Origin: Fluviicola sp.
Lineage (GTDB): Bacteria; Bacteroidota; Bacteroidia; Flavobacteriales_D; Crocinitomicaceae
Direction: 5' to 3'
Length of the DNA: 64,000 bases
Assembly (NCBI GenBank): GCA_029866325.1
Contig: JARWZO010000031.1
Span: forward strand, 1 to 64,000
Numbering within the stretch: position 1 is the stretch's first letter; each line of letters opens with the position of its first letter. The notes below the pieces were generated by a model, which was given only the letters and a program-made list of their open reading frames with translations, ran no database searches and was not told where the DNA came from. The position numbers and the translations under genes are program-made. Positions 44,763 through 54,841 of this stretch are shown piece after piece.

Positions 44763-47700
44763 ATGAATTACAACAAACTCAACAATCTTGTTGGCTGGTT
44801 CGTATTCCTTATCGCTGCCACCGTATACTTAATTACTTTGGAGGACACCGTGAGTCTTTGGGACTGCGGGGAATACATTACAGCAGCCTATAAATTGGAA
44901 GTAGGTCACCCTCCGGGAGCACCGTTATTTATGATCTTAGGAAGAATTTTCTCCTTCTTTGCCGAACCTGATATGGTTGCAGTATGGATCAACCGTGTAT
45001 CGGCTCTCAGTAGTGCGTTTACGATTTTGTTCATGTTTTGGTCTATCACGATGTTGGCCAAAAAGATCATTCAACGCAATGGCCGTGAGTTTACAAAAGC
45101 AGATCAGGTTGCCGTACTCGCTAGCGGAATTGTTGGCGGATTGGCTTATACCTTCAGTGATTCATTCTGGTTCTCAGCCGTTGAGGGTGAGGTTTACGCC
45201 ATGTCGTCGTTGTTTACCGCTGTTATTTTCTGGGCTATTCTGAAATGGGATGCAGAAATGCTGGCCATCAAACATGCTGAATTGAATCCTGACAGAAGCC
45301 CGATGCGCTGGATGATTATTATCATGTTCCTGTTTGGATTGGCAATTGGGGTCCATCTCTTGGGACTACTTGCTGTACCTGCTATTGCTTATATCATTTA
45401 CTTCAATATTTGGTCAGACAAAGTGGACTTCAAAGGAATCTTCCTTACCGGTATTCTTTCATTAGTAGTCTTGGTATTTATTCAGGAAGGTGTCATTCCG
45501 GGAACCATCGCATTGGCATCTAGTTTTGAGGTTGCGTTTGTTAACTCGTTCGGATTGCCGTTCTTCTCCGGAACCATTTTCTTCTTCGCAGTTGTGATTG
45601 CGCTGGTGATTTGGGGATTGCGTTACGCTAACCGAAAAGGAAAGCCTATTATCAGTACCATAGTTTGGAGTTTTGTGATGTTGATCATCGGTTACGGATC
45701 GTTTGCAACCATCGTGATTCGTTCAAATGCCAATACGCCCTTGGATGAAAATGACCCTGAAAACCTTGTAACGCTTCATGCTTACCTGAAACGTGAGCAA
45801 TACGGTAGCTGGCCTATTTTGTATGGTCCTTACTGGAATTCGAACCAAGGTGATCCGTCAACGTTTGACGATCAAGCACCGTTTTACCTTCGTCGTTTTG
45901 TTGTAGAAAAAGGCGGTGCCGATTTCAAAGCGTTTAAAGACGAAAAAGCGGCTCGTAAATTTGCTGCTGAAATGGGTGGTGGTACCGAAGTGGTCGAAAA
46001 ATACTTCTCTTCGAACGAAAACATTCGTGAAAACAGTAGTGCCAATGCCAAGTATAATGAAAACACCATCTTCCCAAGGATGTTCTTCAATACGGAACCA
46101 GCAAAAATTCAAGGTTATAAAAAATGGTCGGGTTACAACGATGAACCGGGTGAAGGATCAGACGGATTGCGTTTACCAACCTTCGGTGAAAACATGACGT
46201 ATTTCTTCAGTTACCAGGTAAACTGGATGTACTGGCGTTATTTCATGTGGAACTTCTCCGGTCGTCAAAACGACATTCAGGGACATGGTGATGATATGCG
46301 TGGAAACTGGATTTCCGGCTTCTCGGCTATTGATAATCCGCGACTTGGAAACCAAGAAATGGCTCCGACTTACACCACCGAAAACGAAGGTCACAACCGT
46401 TTCTTCCTGTTACCACTGGTATTGGGCGTAATCGGTATGATCTTCCACTTCTATCGTGCACCGAAAGATGCATTTGTGGTATTACTGACCTTCCTCTTTA
46501 CCGGTTTGATGATTGTGATCTACCTGAATCAAAAACCATTGGAACCACGCGAACGTGATTATGCCTACGCAGCTTCGTTCTATGCGTTTGCAATATGGAT
46601 AGGAATCAGTGTGCTTGCTTTATACGACGTTTACAAAAACTTCGCGAAGAAAGATTGGCGAGTGATGGGCTTTGTAGCCATGTCGGGTACGCTTTTATTT
46701 GCTTTCTTAGCGGTATTCGGTGGAATTTCAACCTTCATTACTTGGATCATGGTATTGGCTATGGCCGCGGCACTTATGGGGCTGTTCTTCGCACTACGAA
46801 AAGCAATTCCGAATCAAAGTGCCGGCGCCGGACTTATCGGTGTCATAACACTCTTGATTCCGATATTAATGGGTCAGCAAGGATGGGATGATCACGACAG
46901 AAGTAACAAATCTTCTGCGCATGATTTAGCATACAATTACCTCATGTCTTGTGCTAAAAACAGTATCATCTTTACTGCAGGTGACAACGATACCTTCCCA
47001 CTTTGGTTCTTGCAGGAAGTAGAAGGAAAACGTACCGACGTGCGCGTTTGTAACCTAAGTTTGATGCAAACCGACTGGTACACCGAGCAAATGATGATGA
47101 AAGCTTATGATTCGGATCCGCTTCCGATCAATTTCCGCGAAGACCAGATTTTGATGTACGCCGGAAGTACCGATCAAGTATTGTTCCTACCTTCTTATGA
47201 GTTGGCCCGTAACGGAATCAAACAAGACAAGCTGAAAGCATTGTTTGAAACCAAGTTGGAAAACAACAAGGAAGAATTCGCTAAGGCTTACGAAATGTAC
47301 AAGCAAATTGCAACAGGCGTTCTTGGGACTTTAAAAGCAAAAGATCCGGCTTCGGATGTGCGTTTACAGGAAATCAAACAACGCTTTACGGTTTCGGTTG
47401 ATTCTGCCAACTTTGAAGTGGTAGACGGAATGACTAACGGTATTTTGGAAGTATTCTCAGGCTACAGCGGTGGTATGATTGAAGGTGATCAGCAGGCGCT
47501 TCAGAAATTACAAGAAGTGATTCAAACATGGGAAACCAACTGGGATTTCTTACCGTTGAAAGACGCCCTTGATTTTGTGCGTGACGATAACAACATGATC
47601 GAAAACGGCAAAATGATGTTGCGTGTATTCCCTTCAAGAGGATTCATCTTACCGATCAACGCATCCAATGCTGTGAAATCGGAAATGATTACTGCCAAAC

Positions 47701-48881
47701 AAAAAAGCAGTTGCGCACAAGACATTCGTTTCTCAATCGATGCACAGTATCTGTCGAAAGAACAAGTGATGATCTTGGATGTATTGGCAAACAACGATTG
47801 GAAACGTGCGGTTTATTTCTCAAGTCCAGCCGGATCGGAAGTAGCAATGTCTTTGTTGCAAACCGGACACTTGCAACAAAACGGTATGGCGTGGGAGATT
47901 TCTCCGATCCAATCGCGTGAAGGTATCAACGCAGATCGTATGTACAAGCACTTGATGGAAACGTATTCGTACGGTAAAATGTCAGATCCGGATGTACTGA
48001 CAGATTACTACGCTCGTCGTCAGACAAGTCAATTCCGTTCTCAATTTGCACAATTGGCCGATTATTACTTGAACAAAGCAATGCAGGAAGAGCAAAACAA
48101 AGTTCAGTACCCAATGATCGCGAGAAACATGCGTGCAGGTGGTGAACAACAACGCGCCGATTCATTACTGAATAGCTTGAAAGGTGCTAACGAACGTATT
48201 AGTGATTACAAAAAACGTGCGATCAAACTCGTAAACCGTTCACTTGCAGTAATGCCGTTGGATAATGTGATTGATTACGGTGAGCCTCAAGGTTCGAAAC
48301 GTAAGATTAAAGGACCGGATGGAACGGAATATGTGGCTTACCAAGATGGAACGGTGCACGATTATGTAACGATGCTTTACAGAGCAGGCGACAAAAAAGG
48401 TGCTGAAAAACTAGGAATGGAAGTAGCCGATGACCTCGAAAGCATCATCAACTTCTTCTTGAACAGCGATCCTGATCGTGCCGGAAGAAACATCGAAGAT
48501 TTGTCAAGTGCCGTTTCAAACTACATGACCATTTATACCATTGTGAATGACCGTGAGCTCGGTGATCCGAATAGCAAATTGACTTCGCGTGTAAACAAGA
48601 TGGTAGATAAACTATACGGTTCGGAGCTTCCGAAATTGTATAAAGCATTGCAGGAAAAAGCATCTGAAAACGGTGAATCGTTGAGAAGAGGAACAGATGG
48701 TTATTACACCAACTATTACTTCACGGTACAAGGTACAATGGATGGAATCGGAATAGAACGTGGAGTGATTGAAGCTCCAATGCCTACCGCTCCGCAACCG
48801 ACACAACCGGGAGCACAAATCCCTCAGGAAATGATTCTTCCGGAAGACAGTCAACCAGGACCTCCGGATACGTTTAACTGA
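44763..48881 (+). CDS. DUF2723 multi-span membrane protein, glycosyltransferase-like
   Basis: The 1372-residue protein opens with the DUF2723 signature (TLEDTVSLWDCGEYITAAY, then LEVGHPPGAPLFMILGRI), in which the acidic WDCGE recalls the catalytic loop of protein O-mannosyltransferases. About a dozen membrane spans lie in residues 10-720. A large soluble domain of about 650 residues follows, ending in a proline-rich tail. It may transfer a sugar from a lipid carrier to surface proteins, as suggested for Bacteroidota O-glycosylation (inference). A polysaccharide deacetylase gene starts 8 bp later. Confidence 0.9.
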   Translation: MNYNKLNNLVGWFVFLIAATVYLITLEDTVSLWDCGEYITAAYKLEVGHPPGAPLFMILGRIFSFFAEPDMVAVWINRVSALSSAFTILFMFWSITMLAKKIIQRNGREFTKADQVAVLASGIVGGLAYTFSDSFWFSAVEGEVYAMSSLFTAVIFWAILKWDAEMLAIKHAELNPDRSPMRWMIIIMFLFGLAIGVHLLGLLAVPAIAYIIYFNIWSDKVDFKGIFLTGILSLVVLVFIQEGVIPGTIALASSFEVAFVNSFGLPFFSGTIFFFAVVIALVIWGLRYANRKGKPIISTIVWSFVMLIIGYGSFATIVIRSNANTPLDENDPENLVTLHAYLKREQYGSWPILYGPYWNSNQGDPSTFDDQAPFYLRRFVVEKGGADFKAFKDEKAARKFAAEMGGGTEVVEKYFSSNENIRENSSANAKYNENTIFPRMFFNTEPAKIQGYKKWSGYNDEPGEGSDGLRLPTFGENMTYFFSYQVNWMYWRYFMWNFSGRQNDIQGHGDDMRGNWISGFSAIDNPRLGNQEMAPTYTTENEGHNRFFLLPLVLGVIGMIFHFYRAPKDAFVVLLTFLFTGLMIVIYLNQKPLEPRERDYAYAASFYAFAIWIGISVLALYDVYKNFAKKDWRVMGFVAMSGTLLFAFLAVFGGISTFITWIMVLAMAAALMGLFFALRKAIPNQSAGAGLIGVITLLIPILMGQQGWDDHDRSNKSSAHDLAYNYLMSCAKNSIIFTAGDNDTFPLWFLQEVEGKRTDVRVCNLSLMQTDWYTEQMMMKAYDSDPLPINFREDQILMYAGSTDQVLFLPSYELARNGIKQDKLKALFETKLENNKEEFAKAYEMYKQIATGVLGTLKAKDPASDVRLQEIKQRFTVSVDSANFEVVDGMTNGILEVFSGYSGGMIEGDQQALQKLQEVIQTWETNWDFLPLKDALDFVRDDNNMIENGKMMLRVFPSRGFILPINASNAVKSEMITAKQKSSCAQDIRFSIDAQYLSKEQVMILDVLANNDWKRAVYFSSPAGSEVAMSLLQTGHLQQNGMAWEISPIQSREGINADRMYKHLMETYSYGKMSDPDVLTDYYARRQTSQFRSQFAQLADYYLNKAMQEEQNKVQYPMIARNMRAGGEQQRADSLLNSLKGANERISDYKKRAIKLVNRSLAVMPLDNVIDYGEPQGSKRKIKGPDGTEYVAYQDGTVHDYVTMLYRAGDKKGAEKLGMEVADDLESIINFFLNSDPDRAGRNIEDLSSAVSNYMTIYTIVNDRELGDPNSKLTSRVNKMVDKLYGSELPKLYKALQEKASENGESLRRGTDGYYTNYYFTVQGTMDGIGIERGVIEAPMPTAPQPTQPGAQIPQEMILPEDSQPGPPDTFN

Positions 48882-48889
48882 TACTATTA

Positions 48890-49519
48890 ATGCTTCGGCT
48901 TTTCAGACCTCCACGTTGGATTGATTGGGTTTACCCGTCATGCACGTGGAGGTTTGTTGTTTCCGACAATACCGTTTTCCTGACCTTCGACGACGGTCCG
49001 CACCCCGATATCACACCTTTTGTACTAGAACAACTAGCAATCTATAACATGAAAGCCACGTTCTTTTGTGTAGGTGAAAACATGGTGCGTTATCCTGAAT
49101 TGGTCAATTCTATTCTGGAGCAGGGTCACCGAATAGGAAATCACACCATGCGGCATACCAAAGGCACTTCGGTTACCAACAACGTTTACCTGCAATCGGT
49201 TCATGATTTCGAGCGGAATTTCCACACCGAATTGTTTCGCCCACCTTACGGCAAAATGCGCTTATCGCAACGCAAACAACTGAAACAACAATTCCGGATA
49301 ATTATGTGGTCGTGGCTTTCGTATGACTACGATGTTTCCATTTCCATTCAAACGATTTTACAACGTGCTTTAACGATTAAAAAAGGAGACATTATCGTTT
49401 TGCACGACAACCCAAAAATCACAGAACGGCAAAAAGAACTTCTGCCACAACTGTTGCGTCTTCTTAAAGAGAAAAATTTCGGATCTGCTAGTATACCGTC
49501 TTTGACTTCGGGCGTTTGA
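48890..49519 (+). CDS. Polysaccharide deacetylase family protein (NodB domain)
   Basis: The 209-residue protein has all five motifs of carbohydrate esterase 4: TFDDGPHPD (catalytic and metal Asp), HRIGNHTMRHT (metal His pair), RPPYGKMR, MWSWLSYDYD and IIVLHDN. It removes acetyl groups from N-acetyl sugars in peptidoglycan or surface glycans; which is unknown. There is no signal peptide, so it may act in the cytoplasm or be exported another way. It starts 8 bp after the DUF2723 gene. Its 3' end overlaps the convergent DUF2480 gene by 32 bp. Confidence 0.92.
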   Translation: MLRLFRPPRWIDWVYPSCTWRFVVSDNTVFLTFDDGPHPDITPFVLEQLAIYNMKATFFCVGENMVRYPELVNSILEQGHRIGNHTMRHTKGTSVTNNVYLQSVHDFERNFHTELFRPPYGKMRLSQRKQLKQQFRIIMWSWLSYDYDVSISIQTILQRALTIKKGDIIVLHDNPKITERQKELLPQLLRLLKEKNFGSASIPSLTSGV

Positions 49520-50012
49520 AAATCGGAACGGTTGAGCAAGGTTCACCATACATTACGGAAGAGCATACCGGTTGAACGCGTTGCAGGAATAATGACATTA
49601 CCGCTTCCGGATTCGGAATATCGGAACAGCCTTTTATGATCAGTTTTCCATCTTTAAACTCTTCCGTATTCAATGATTGAATGGAATATGTCATGGCAGT
49701 TTGTTTGGCATCTTGCAACGAACCGATGGTAATAGTCTTGGCAATTCCGATCAACTTAGAGGAAACAATCATAAAAGCCCATGAAGGCAAAATGGCATCA
49801 ACAGAGCAATGTAAATAAACATGTTTGTTTGTATAACTACTCCAATCGTGTGCAGCTAAAAAATCCCGAAAGTCCTTTTCTTTTAAGATCAAGCCGTTCC
49901 ACAATCGAGGTGCAAAATCGAATTCACTCAAATCAGATTGTTCAGGCAAATAGTCAGCCAAATCCACTGCAACCAACCCACTATTCTGAACTCTGTTTAC
50001 AATTTCTTCCAT
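49488..50012 (-). CDS. DUF2480 family protein
   Basis: The protein has 174 residues from ATG 50012 (MEEIVNRVQNSGLVAVDL); an upstream frame start adds six residues without support. The core with FAPRLWNGLILKEKDFRDFL, the middle PSWAFMIVSSKL and the Cys-containing IKGCSDIPNP match the DUF2480 family common in Bacteroidota. The function is unknown. It is soluble, with no signal peptide. The C-terminus is encoded opposite the deacetylase end. Confidence 0.85.
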   Translation of the reverse strand: MEEIVNRVQNSGLVAVDLADYLPEQSDLSEFDFAPRLWNGLILKEKDFRDFLAAHDWSSYTNKHVYLHCSVDAILPSWAFMIVSSKLIGIAKTITIGSLQDAKQTAMTYSIQSLNTEEFKDGKLIIKGCSDIPNPEAVMSLFLQRVQPVCSSVMYGEPCSTVPIFKRPKSKTVY

Positions 50013-50042
50013 ACAATACAAAAATAGCATGTAATTGATAAG

Positions 50043-50309
50043 TTAACGTGAGTTCGATACAAGAATTTCGTCAGATCGCCTATAAATAGTTGGATACAAG
50101 CGAAAAAACGAGATGTATCGAGATACATTAAGTGTTTTTCGAGCAGAAGACAGCTGTTTATAGGTGAAAACTCATAGTAGCTAATCCCTAAAACATTCAT
50201 CTGCTTCGTTGTATTTCGCAGAGATGACTCGCCATCTCTACTCTATACGCCTAACATCTGAACATTCTATGAATTTCTGACTGGAATTCTTATGTCGAAC
50301 TCACGTTAA
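50043..50309. mobile_element. MITE-like element, 267 bp
   Basis: The ends form terminal inverted repeats of about 32 bp: 50043-50074 begins TTAACGTGAGTTCGA, and the reverse complement of 50277-50309 begins the same way with few mismatches further in (both end GTCAG). No transposase is encoded, so any movement would be in trans. A third TIR start (TTAACGTGAGTTC) lies right after it at 50311-50323, suggesting a truncated second copy. No clear target-site duplication is seen. Confidence 0.75.
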
Positions 50310-50468
50310 GTTAACGTGAGTTCATTGGTAATTAACTCAACATTGCTACTAAATCGATTTAAAGAGTTGAAATTTAAAGATGAAAAGTATTATTAACCTA
50401 GTTTTGTTTATAATTATCCGAAATTGTTGATTTTATCACGTAATAAATCGATTACTAAACCTTTAGCA

Positions 50469-50500
50469 TTGTAAAACAACAACATAGTATGTTAAATTTG
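50469..50500 (+). promoter_or_regulatory. Promoter of the T9SS operon
   Basis: TTG at 50469-50471 and TAAATTTG at 50493-50500 are spaced 21 bp, close to the Bacteroidota -33/-7 promoter (TTTG, TAnnTTTG). The leader before the ATG at 50523 would be about 15-18 nt. Confidence 0.55.
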
Positions 50501-50522
50501 TGTTACTGCTAAACTAAACAAC

Positions 50523-50906
50523 ATGAAAAAACGCACTGTTGCGACACTACTCGCAACACTACTACTAGGCGGAATAGCCTATTCTCAAGATTCTTTTCAT
50601 TCCGGTATTGTGCATACTACTGCCTCCGGTGAAGAAACCAATCTCATTAAAATTCATTGTGATGCCTTAACGGATCAGACGTTAATTGATGTCATTCAAA
50701 CAGAGTTTGCAAAGTATCGCACGGAAATCAAATCAGCAGATTTTGATGCCGCGAATCATAAAATCTACGTAAAGTACACCAATGCTATAGATGCCAACAT
50801 CATTCTTGGTATTTTGGAGCGCATTTACATCAAAGCTTACTACTTGAATACAAGTGGTGTTGAGGTGCGCTACAGCAAAGCAGGTAACGAAACTTTCAAA
50901 CGCTAA
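50523..50906 (+). CDS. Small secreted protein ahead of a T9SS gene
   Basis: The 127-residue protein has a signal peptide (1-21, ending GGIAYS). A short domain of beta-alpha-beta-beta-alpha-beta type, ferredoxin-like, lies at about 40-110 (LIKIHCDALTDQTLIDVI, then KIYVKYTNAIDANIILGIL), with the pattern of an HMA fold but only one Cys. It ends 2 bp before the next ATG, so it is co-transcribed with the large T9SS protein. It may be a partner of that protein; inference only. Confidence 0.75.
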   Translation: MKKRTVATLLATLLLGGIAYSQDSFHSGIVHTTASGEETNLIKIHCDALTDQTLIDVIQTEFAKYRTEIKSADFDAANHKIYVKYTNAIDANIILGILERIYIKAYYLNTSGVEVRYSKAGNETFKR

Positions 50907-50908
50907 CC

Positions 50909-53900
50909 ATGATGAAAAAAGCTCTACTTTTAGTGTTAGCATTGGCTAGCATCGGTTATTACCGCGCACAACTTTCTTATACATTTACAGCCGTTGGTGG
51001 CACATACACTGCGAATGCGACACCAACCGTACTTCATTCCAGTGGTGTTGATGATGCTGTATCCACATCTACTGCAATTGGCTTTAACTTTGTACTCGGC
51101 TGTACAACCTATACCACTTTTTCAGCTTCATCAAACGGATGGTTAGGTTTAGGGTCTGCCGCCTATTTTTCAGATGCTTGGAATGATTTGAACACAACCT
51201 TTGATCGTCCGAAAATTGCTCCTTTATGGGATGACTTAGCTACCGGAAGTGGTGGTAATGTCAATTATAAATTGACCGGAACAGCTCCAAACAGGGTCTT
51301 GACGGTTGAATGGAAAGAAATGGAATGGCGCTATACTGCAACAACTTGGGCCTTATCTTTTCAATGTAAATTATACGAAACAAGTAATCGAATCGAGTTT
51401 GTCTATACCAGAAATGGAAATGCAACTGCCAACACAGATTTTCCTGATGCAAGTATTGGGTTAGCGGGTCCTGTTTCCGGACAATTCTATTCATTGGATG
51501 GCACAGGCGCAAGTCCACTGGCTTCAACAGTTACAGAAACAACCACTCTAAGCACAAAACCGGCAAACGGACAAATTTACCGCTGGGACAATACCAGTGT
51601 TTTTTGTTCTGGAACACCCACTGGTGGAACAAGTTCTGCAAGCCCGGCTTCAACTTCGTGTGCAACACTTACAACTACGCTTACCGGCGCAGGTATGTCA
51701 ACCGGATGCGGATTAGCCTATCAATGGCAATCTTCGCCCAACAACAGTACCTGGACAAATATTGTGGGAGCAAATAGCGTCACATATTTGGCTACTAACT
51801 CTGCCAATACGTATTATAGATTGGTAACAACTTGTTCTGGAAGCGGATTGAGCGCTAATGGATCAAGCACATTGGTAACATTTACCGGTACATCACCTGT
51901 AAACGACTTGCCATGTAACGCAACAGCCATGACATTGGGTATTTCCGCATCAGGAACCAACGAATGTGCAGGAAGTGCTTCAGAACCTGCAGCACCAGGT
52001 TGTTGGTGGAATGGTGGTATAAATACAGTTTGGTATACCATTGTTGCTCCTGCTTCGGGAACTATGAAAATCAAAACGACCATCTTATCGAGTGGAACTA
52101 TCCTACAGAATACCCAAATTGCCGTTTATTCAGGTACATGTGGAAGTTTGACTTATGTCAATTGTAATGATGACGCTCCAATTTGCGGAGGCTATACACC
52201 GCTAAACTCTGAACTTTCATTAACAGGACTTACGCCCGGAGCCACTTACTTCATTGTGGTTGACGGATATTACGATCAAGTAGGTCAATTTGAGATATTG
52301 GTAATCGATGGTTCTTCAACCTTCCCGCTTGTTCCCGGACAAGACTGTGGCGTATCCTTCCCGGTTTGTAACTCTACCATGACAATCGGTAACCCGGGTT
52401 ATCAATCAATCGGCGGACAATGCGACAACACCGGAGCAGCTGTTTCGGAATGTACGAGCGGAGAAGCCAATTCAGTTTGGTACAACATGACCATCGGTAG
52501 TGCTGGAACGCTCAACTTCGATATCATTCCAAACGACTACGGAAATCCAAACCCGATTACAGGACAAGCAAATCCATTATATACAGGAGTTTATGATGAA
52601 ACAGATTATGACTGGGTATTGTGGAAGTTAACTGGATCCGGAGCTACAACATGCGCGCTTATCATGAGTAGCGGTGGTAATGCTTCAGTAAGATGTAATT
52701 TTAGTGGACTAGGTGTAACCGGTTGTTCTACCTCAGGAAATGCTCCGGCTGCATATGGAGCAGGATTTGATCTTGCCTATGAAACAGGCCCCGCAGTTGT
52801 TGCAGGCGAAACGTATGTATTGGCCATTCACAATTTCTCCAATTCAACATCCGGATTCACGTTGCAATTCCCGTCTTCGGGTTCACCCGTTGCATTTACA
52901 CCAACCACAACGCTTTATTGGACAGGAGGAGCCAACACAACTAGTGCTACTACATCCAGTAACTGGGGTGGTTGTGGTATTCCTACCTGCGGATTGAATG
53001 CTGTAGTAACAGCGGCTTCTTCCTTCCAACCTGTATTGACTCCCGGTTCTTACAATGTAAACGACATCACTATAAATGCCGGTTCTACCTTGACCATTCA
53101 AGCTGGTGCTACCTTAAACGTTTGCGGTAATTTCACCAATAACGGAAACTTGGTTTGTCAAGCAGGATCAACTGTGGTCTTTGTAGGTTCAGGTACACAA
53201 ACCATTTCAGGATCGTTGGTAGGTGTTGACGGATTCCACCACATGACCGTAAACAAAACTACCGGTACCGTGGTTGCAAACAACAACATCGACATCAAAG
53301 GAAACTTCCTTACCAACAACGGAACCAGTATCTTCAACTCAAACAACCGATACATCAAAGTTGGCGGAAACTTTACCAATAATAACGGTAACACAACCTA
53401 TACAACTACAGGTACTACCGGAACTTTGGAATTTTTCGGTTCGACTGCTCAGACCTACAATCAGGGAGCGTCTCAATTGGACTTAAACTTTGTGCGAATG
53501 AATCATACCGGTCCGGGAGTAGACTTGGCAACCAATATGTTTATCAAAGCAACCACGGGTTCATTGACGCTTACTGCAGGAAAAATCAATACAGCTGCCT
53601 TTAGAGTAGATGTTGCCAATGGAACTCCAGCTTGTGTTACAGTAGGAAATGCAACGAGTTACGTAAACGGAAACTTATACCGTACATTGAGCGGTGCAGC
53701 AGGTTCTTACGATTTCCCTTTAGGGACTTCAACCTTGTACGAACGAGCAAATATCAATTTCACTACTGCTACTACCATTCCTCGTTTGCAAAGTCGTTTC
53801 GATAGCTGGGGAGCACCTGCAAACCATATCAATGGGATGTCGGAATGCGCCACAACGTACAACATTCTGGATGAAAACATGGGCTTCTGGACCATCAACG

Positions 53901-54676
53901 CTTCAGCCAATCCAACAAGCGGAACCTATAACACAACCCTTTACTGTAACGGAGCAACCAATACAGCAGGTGTTGCAGCTTGGACGGTTGAGAAATCACA
54001 AAACAGTGGTGTATCATGGATTTTAAATGGTACGTGCGACCCAACTTCTACCGCGGCTATTGTGAAACGCAATGGAATGAACGGTTTCAGTTTGTTTGCC
54101 GCCGCGCAAGCTACCAACCCACTTCCTGTTGAATTGTTAGGCTTCTACGGTTATGAAGACGAGCGTATCAATTACCTGAAATGGACAACTGCCTCTGAGA
54201 TCAACTCTGATTTCTTTGATGTGGAACGCTCTAAAAACGGAATCGAGTTCTACTTCATTGAACAAGTAGATGCAGCTACAAACAGCAATCAGATTATCAA
54301 CTATAATGCGACGGATGAAAATCCGTATTACCCGGTGACGTATTACCGTGTAAAACAAGTTGACCTGAATGGTGATTATTATTACACCCCGATCATTGCT
54401 ATCGAAAGTTCATCGGAAGAACCATTGACGGTTCACCAAATATATCCGAATCCGACGAAAGAAAAATTGTTTGTTGAGTTTTCTTTAGAGAAATCGGAAC
54501 ATGCTGTAATCGCCATCACGGATATCTCCGGAAAAGTGATTCACCAAGTAGATCTTGATTGTGCAACCAGCAACGTTGTTGAATTTAACAGCAAACAATG
54601 GCTACCGGGTATGTACCTGATTCGCATTACGACAGATTCAGGATTAACAACCATGAGTCGTGTAGAAAAACTATAA
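50909..54676 (+). CDS. Large T9SS type A surface protein
   Basis: The 1255-residue protein starts with a signal peptide (1-20, ending YYRA). The N-terminal domain (about 25-230) resembles beta-sandwich domains with WLGLG and APLWDDL motifs. An Ig-like segment, two bacterial pre-peptidase-like regions (NSVWYNM, TYFIVVDGYYDQVGQFEI) and a repetitive beta-helix-like stretch (GNFTNNG.L) follow. The C-terminus has a second fold (PVELLGFYGYEDERINYLKW) and a type A sorting domain (IYPNPTKEKLFVEF to SRVEKL). It is probably a surface adhesin. A terminator lies after it. Confidence 0.92.
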   Translation: MMKKALLLVLALASIGYYRAQLSYTFTAVGGTYTANATPTVLHSSGVDDAVSTSTAIGFNFVLGCTTYTTFSASSNGWLGLGSAAYFSDAWNDLNTTFDRPKIAPLWDDLATGSGGNVNYKLTGTAPNRVLTVEWKEMEWRYTATTWALSFQCKLYETSNRIEFVYTRNGNATANTDFPDASIGLAGPVSGQFYSLDGTGASPLASTVTETTTLSTKPANGQIYRWDNTSVFCSGTPTGGTSSASPASTSCATLTTTLTGAGMSTGCGLAYQWQSSPNNSTWTNIVGANSVTYLATNSANTYYRLVTTCSGSGLSANGSSTLVTFTGTSPVNDLPCNATAMTLGISASGTNECAGSASEPAAPGCWWNGGINTVWYTIVAPASGTMKIKTTILSSGTILQNTQIAVYSGTCGSLTYVNCNDDAPICGGYTPLNSELSLTGLTPGATYFIVVDGYYDQVGQFEILVIDGSSTFPLVPGQDCGVSFPVCNSTMTIGNPGYQSIGGQCDNTGAAVSECTSGEANSVWYNMTIGSAGTLNFDIIPNDYGNPNPITGQANPLYTGVYDETDYDWVLWKLTGSGATTCALIMSSGGNASVRCNFSGLGVTGCSTSGNAPAAYGAGFDLAYETGPAVVAGETYVLAIHNFSNSTSGFTLQFPSSGSPVAFTPTTTLYWTGGANTTSATTSSNWGGCGIPTCGLNAVVTAASSFQPVLTPGSYNVNDITINAGSTLTIQAGATLNVCGNFTNNGNLVCQAGSTVVFVGSGTQTISGSLVGVDGFHHMTVNKTTGTVVANNNIDIKGNFLTNNGTSIFNSNNRYIKVGGNFTNNNGNTTYTTTGTTGTLEFFGSTAQTYNQGASQLDLNFVRMNHTGPGVDLATNMFIKATTGSLTLTAGKINTAAFRVDVANGTPACVTVGNATSYVNGNLYRTLSGAAGSYDFPLGTSTLYERANINFTTATTIPRLQSRFDSWGAPANHINGMSECATTYNILDENMGFWTINASANPTSGTYNTTLYCNGATNTAGVAAWTVEKSQNSGVSWILNGTCDPTSTAAIVKRNGMNGFSLFAAAQATNPLPVELLGFYGYEDERINYLKWTTASEINSDFFDVERSKNGIEFYFIEQVDAATNSNQIINYNATDENPYYPVTYYRVKQVDLNGDYYYTPIIAIESSSEEPLTVHQIYPNPTKEKLFVEFSLEKSEHAVIAITDISGKVIHQVDLDCATSNVVEFNSKQWLPGMYLIRITTDSGLTTMSRVEKL

Positions 54677-54699
54677 CCTTAGATTGAACCGATTATACG

Positions 54700-54731
54700 A
54701 AAAGAGTCCGCTTCGGTGGGCTCTTTTTTTG
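54700..54731 (+). terminator. Rho-independent terminator of the T9SS operon
   Basis: AAAAGAGTCCGC pairs with GTGGGCTCTTTT (two G-T pairs) around a TTCG tetraloop, followed by T. It lies 23 bp after the stop. Confidence 0.85.
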
Positions 54732-54841
54732 TTTAAAATAGCTGAAAACCTGACAATTTAGCTCCAAATTGATCCTTTAACATTTTTTTGTTGTTTTATG
54801 ATTTCCAAGCACCTACTTTTGGAAATACGAAACCCTATGAT

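Noticed and set aside
49997-50200. Minus-strand open frame of 67 codons (MNVLGISYYEF...)
   Set aside because: It lies within the MITE-like element, crosses one of its ends and has no recognisable domain.
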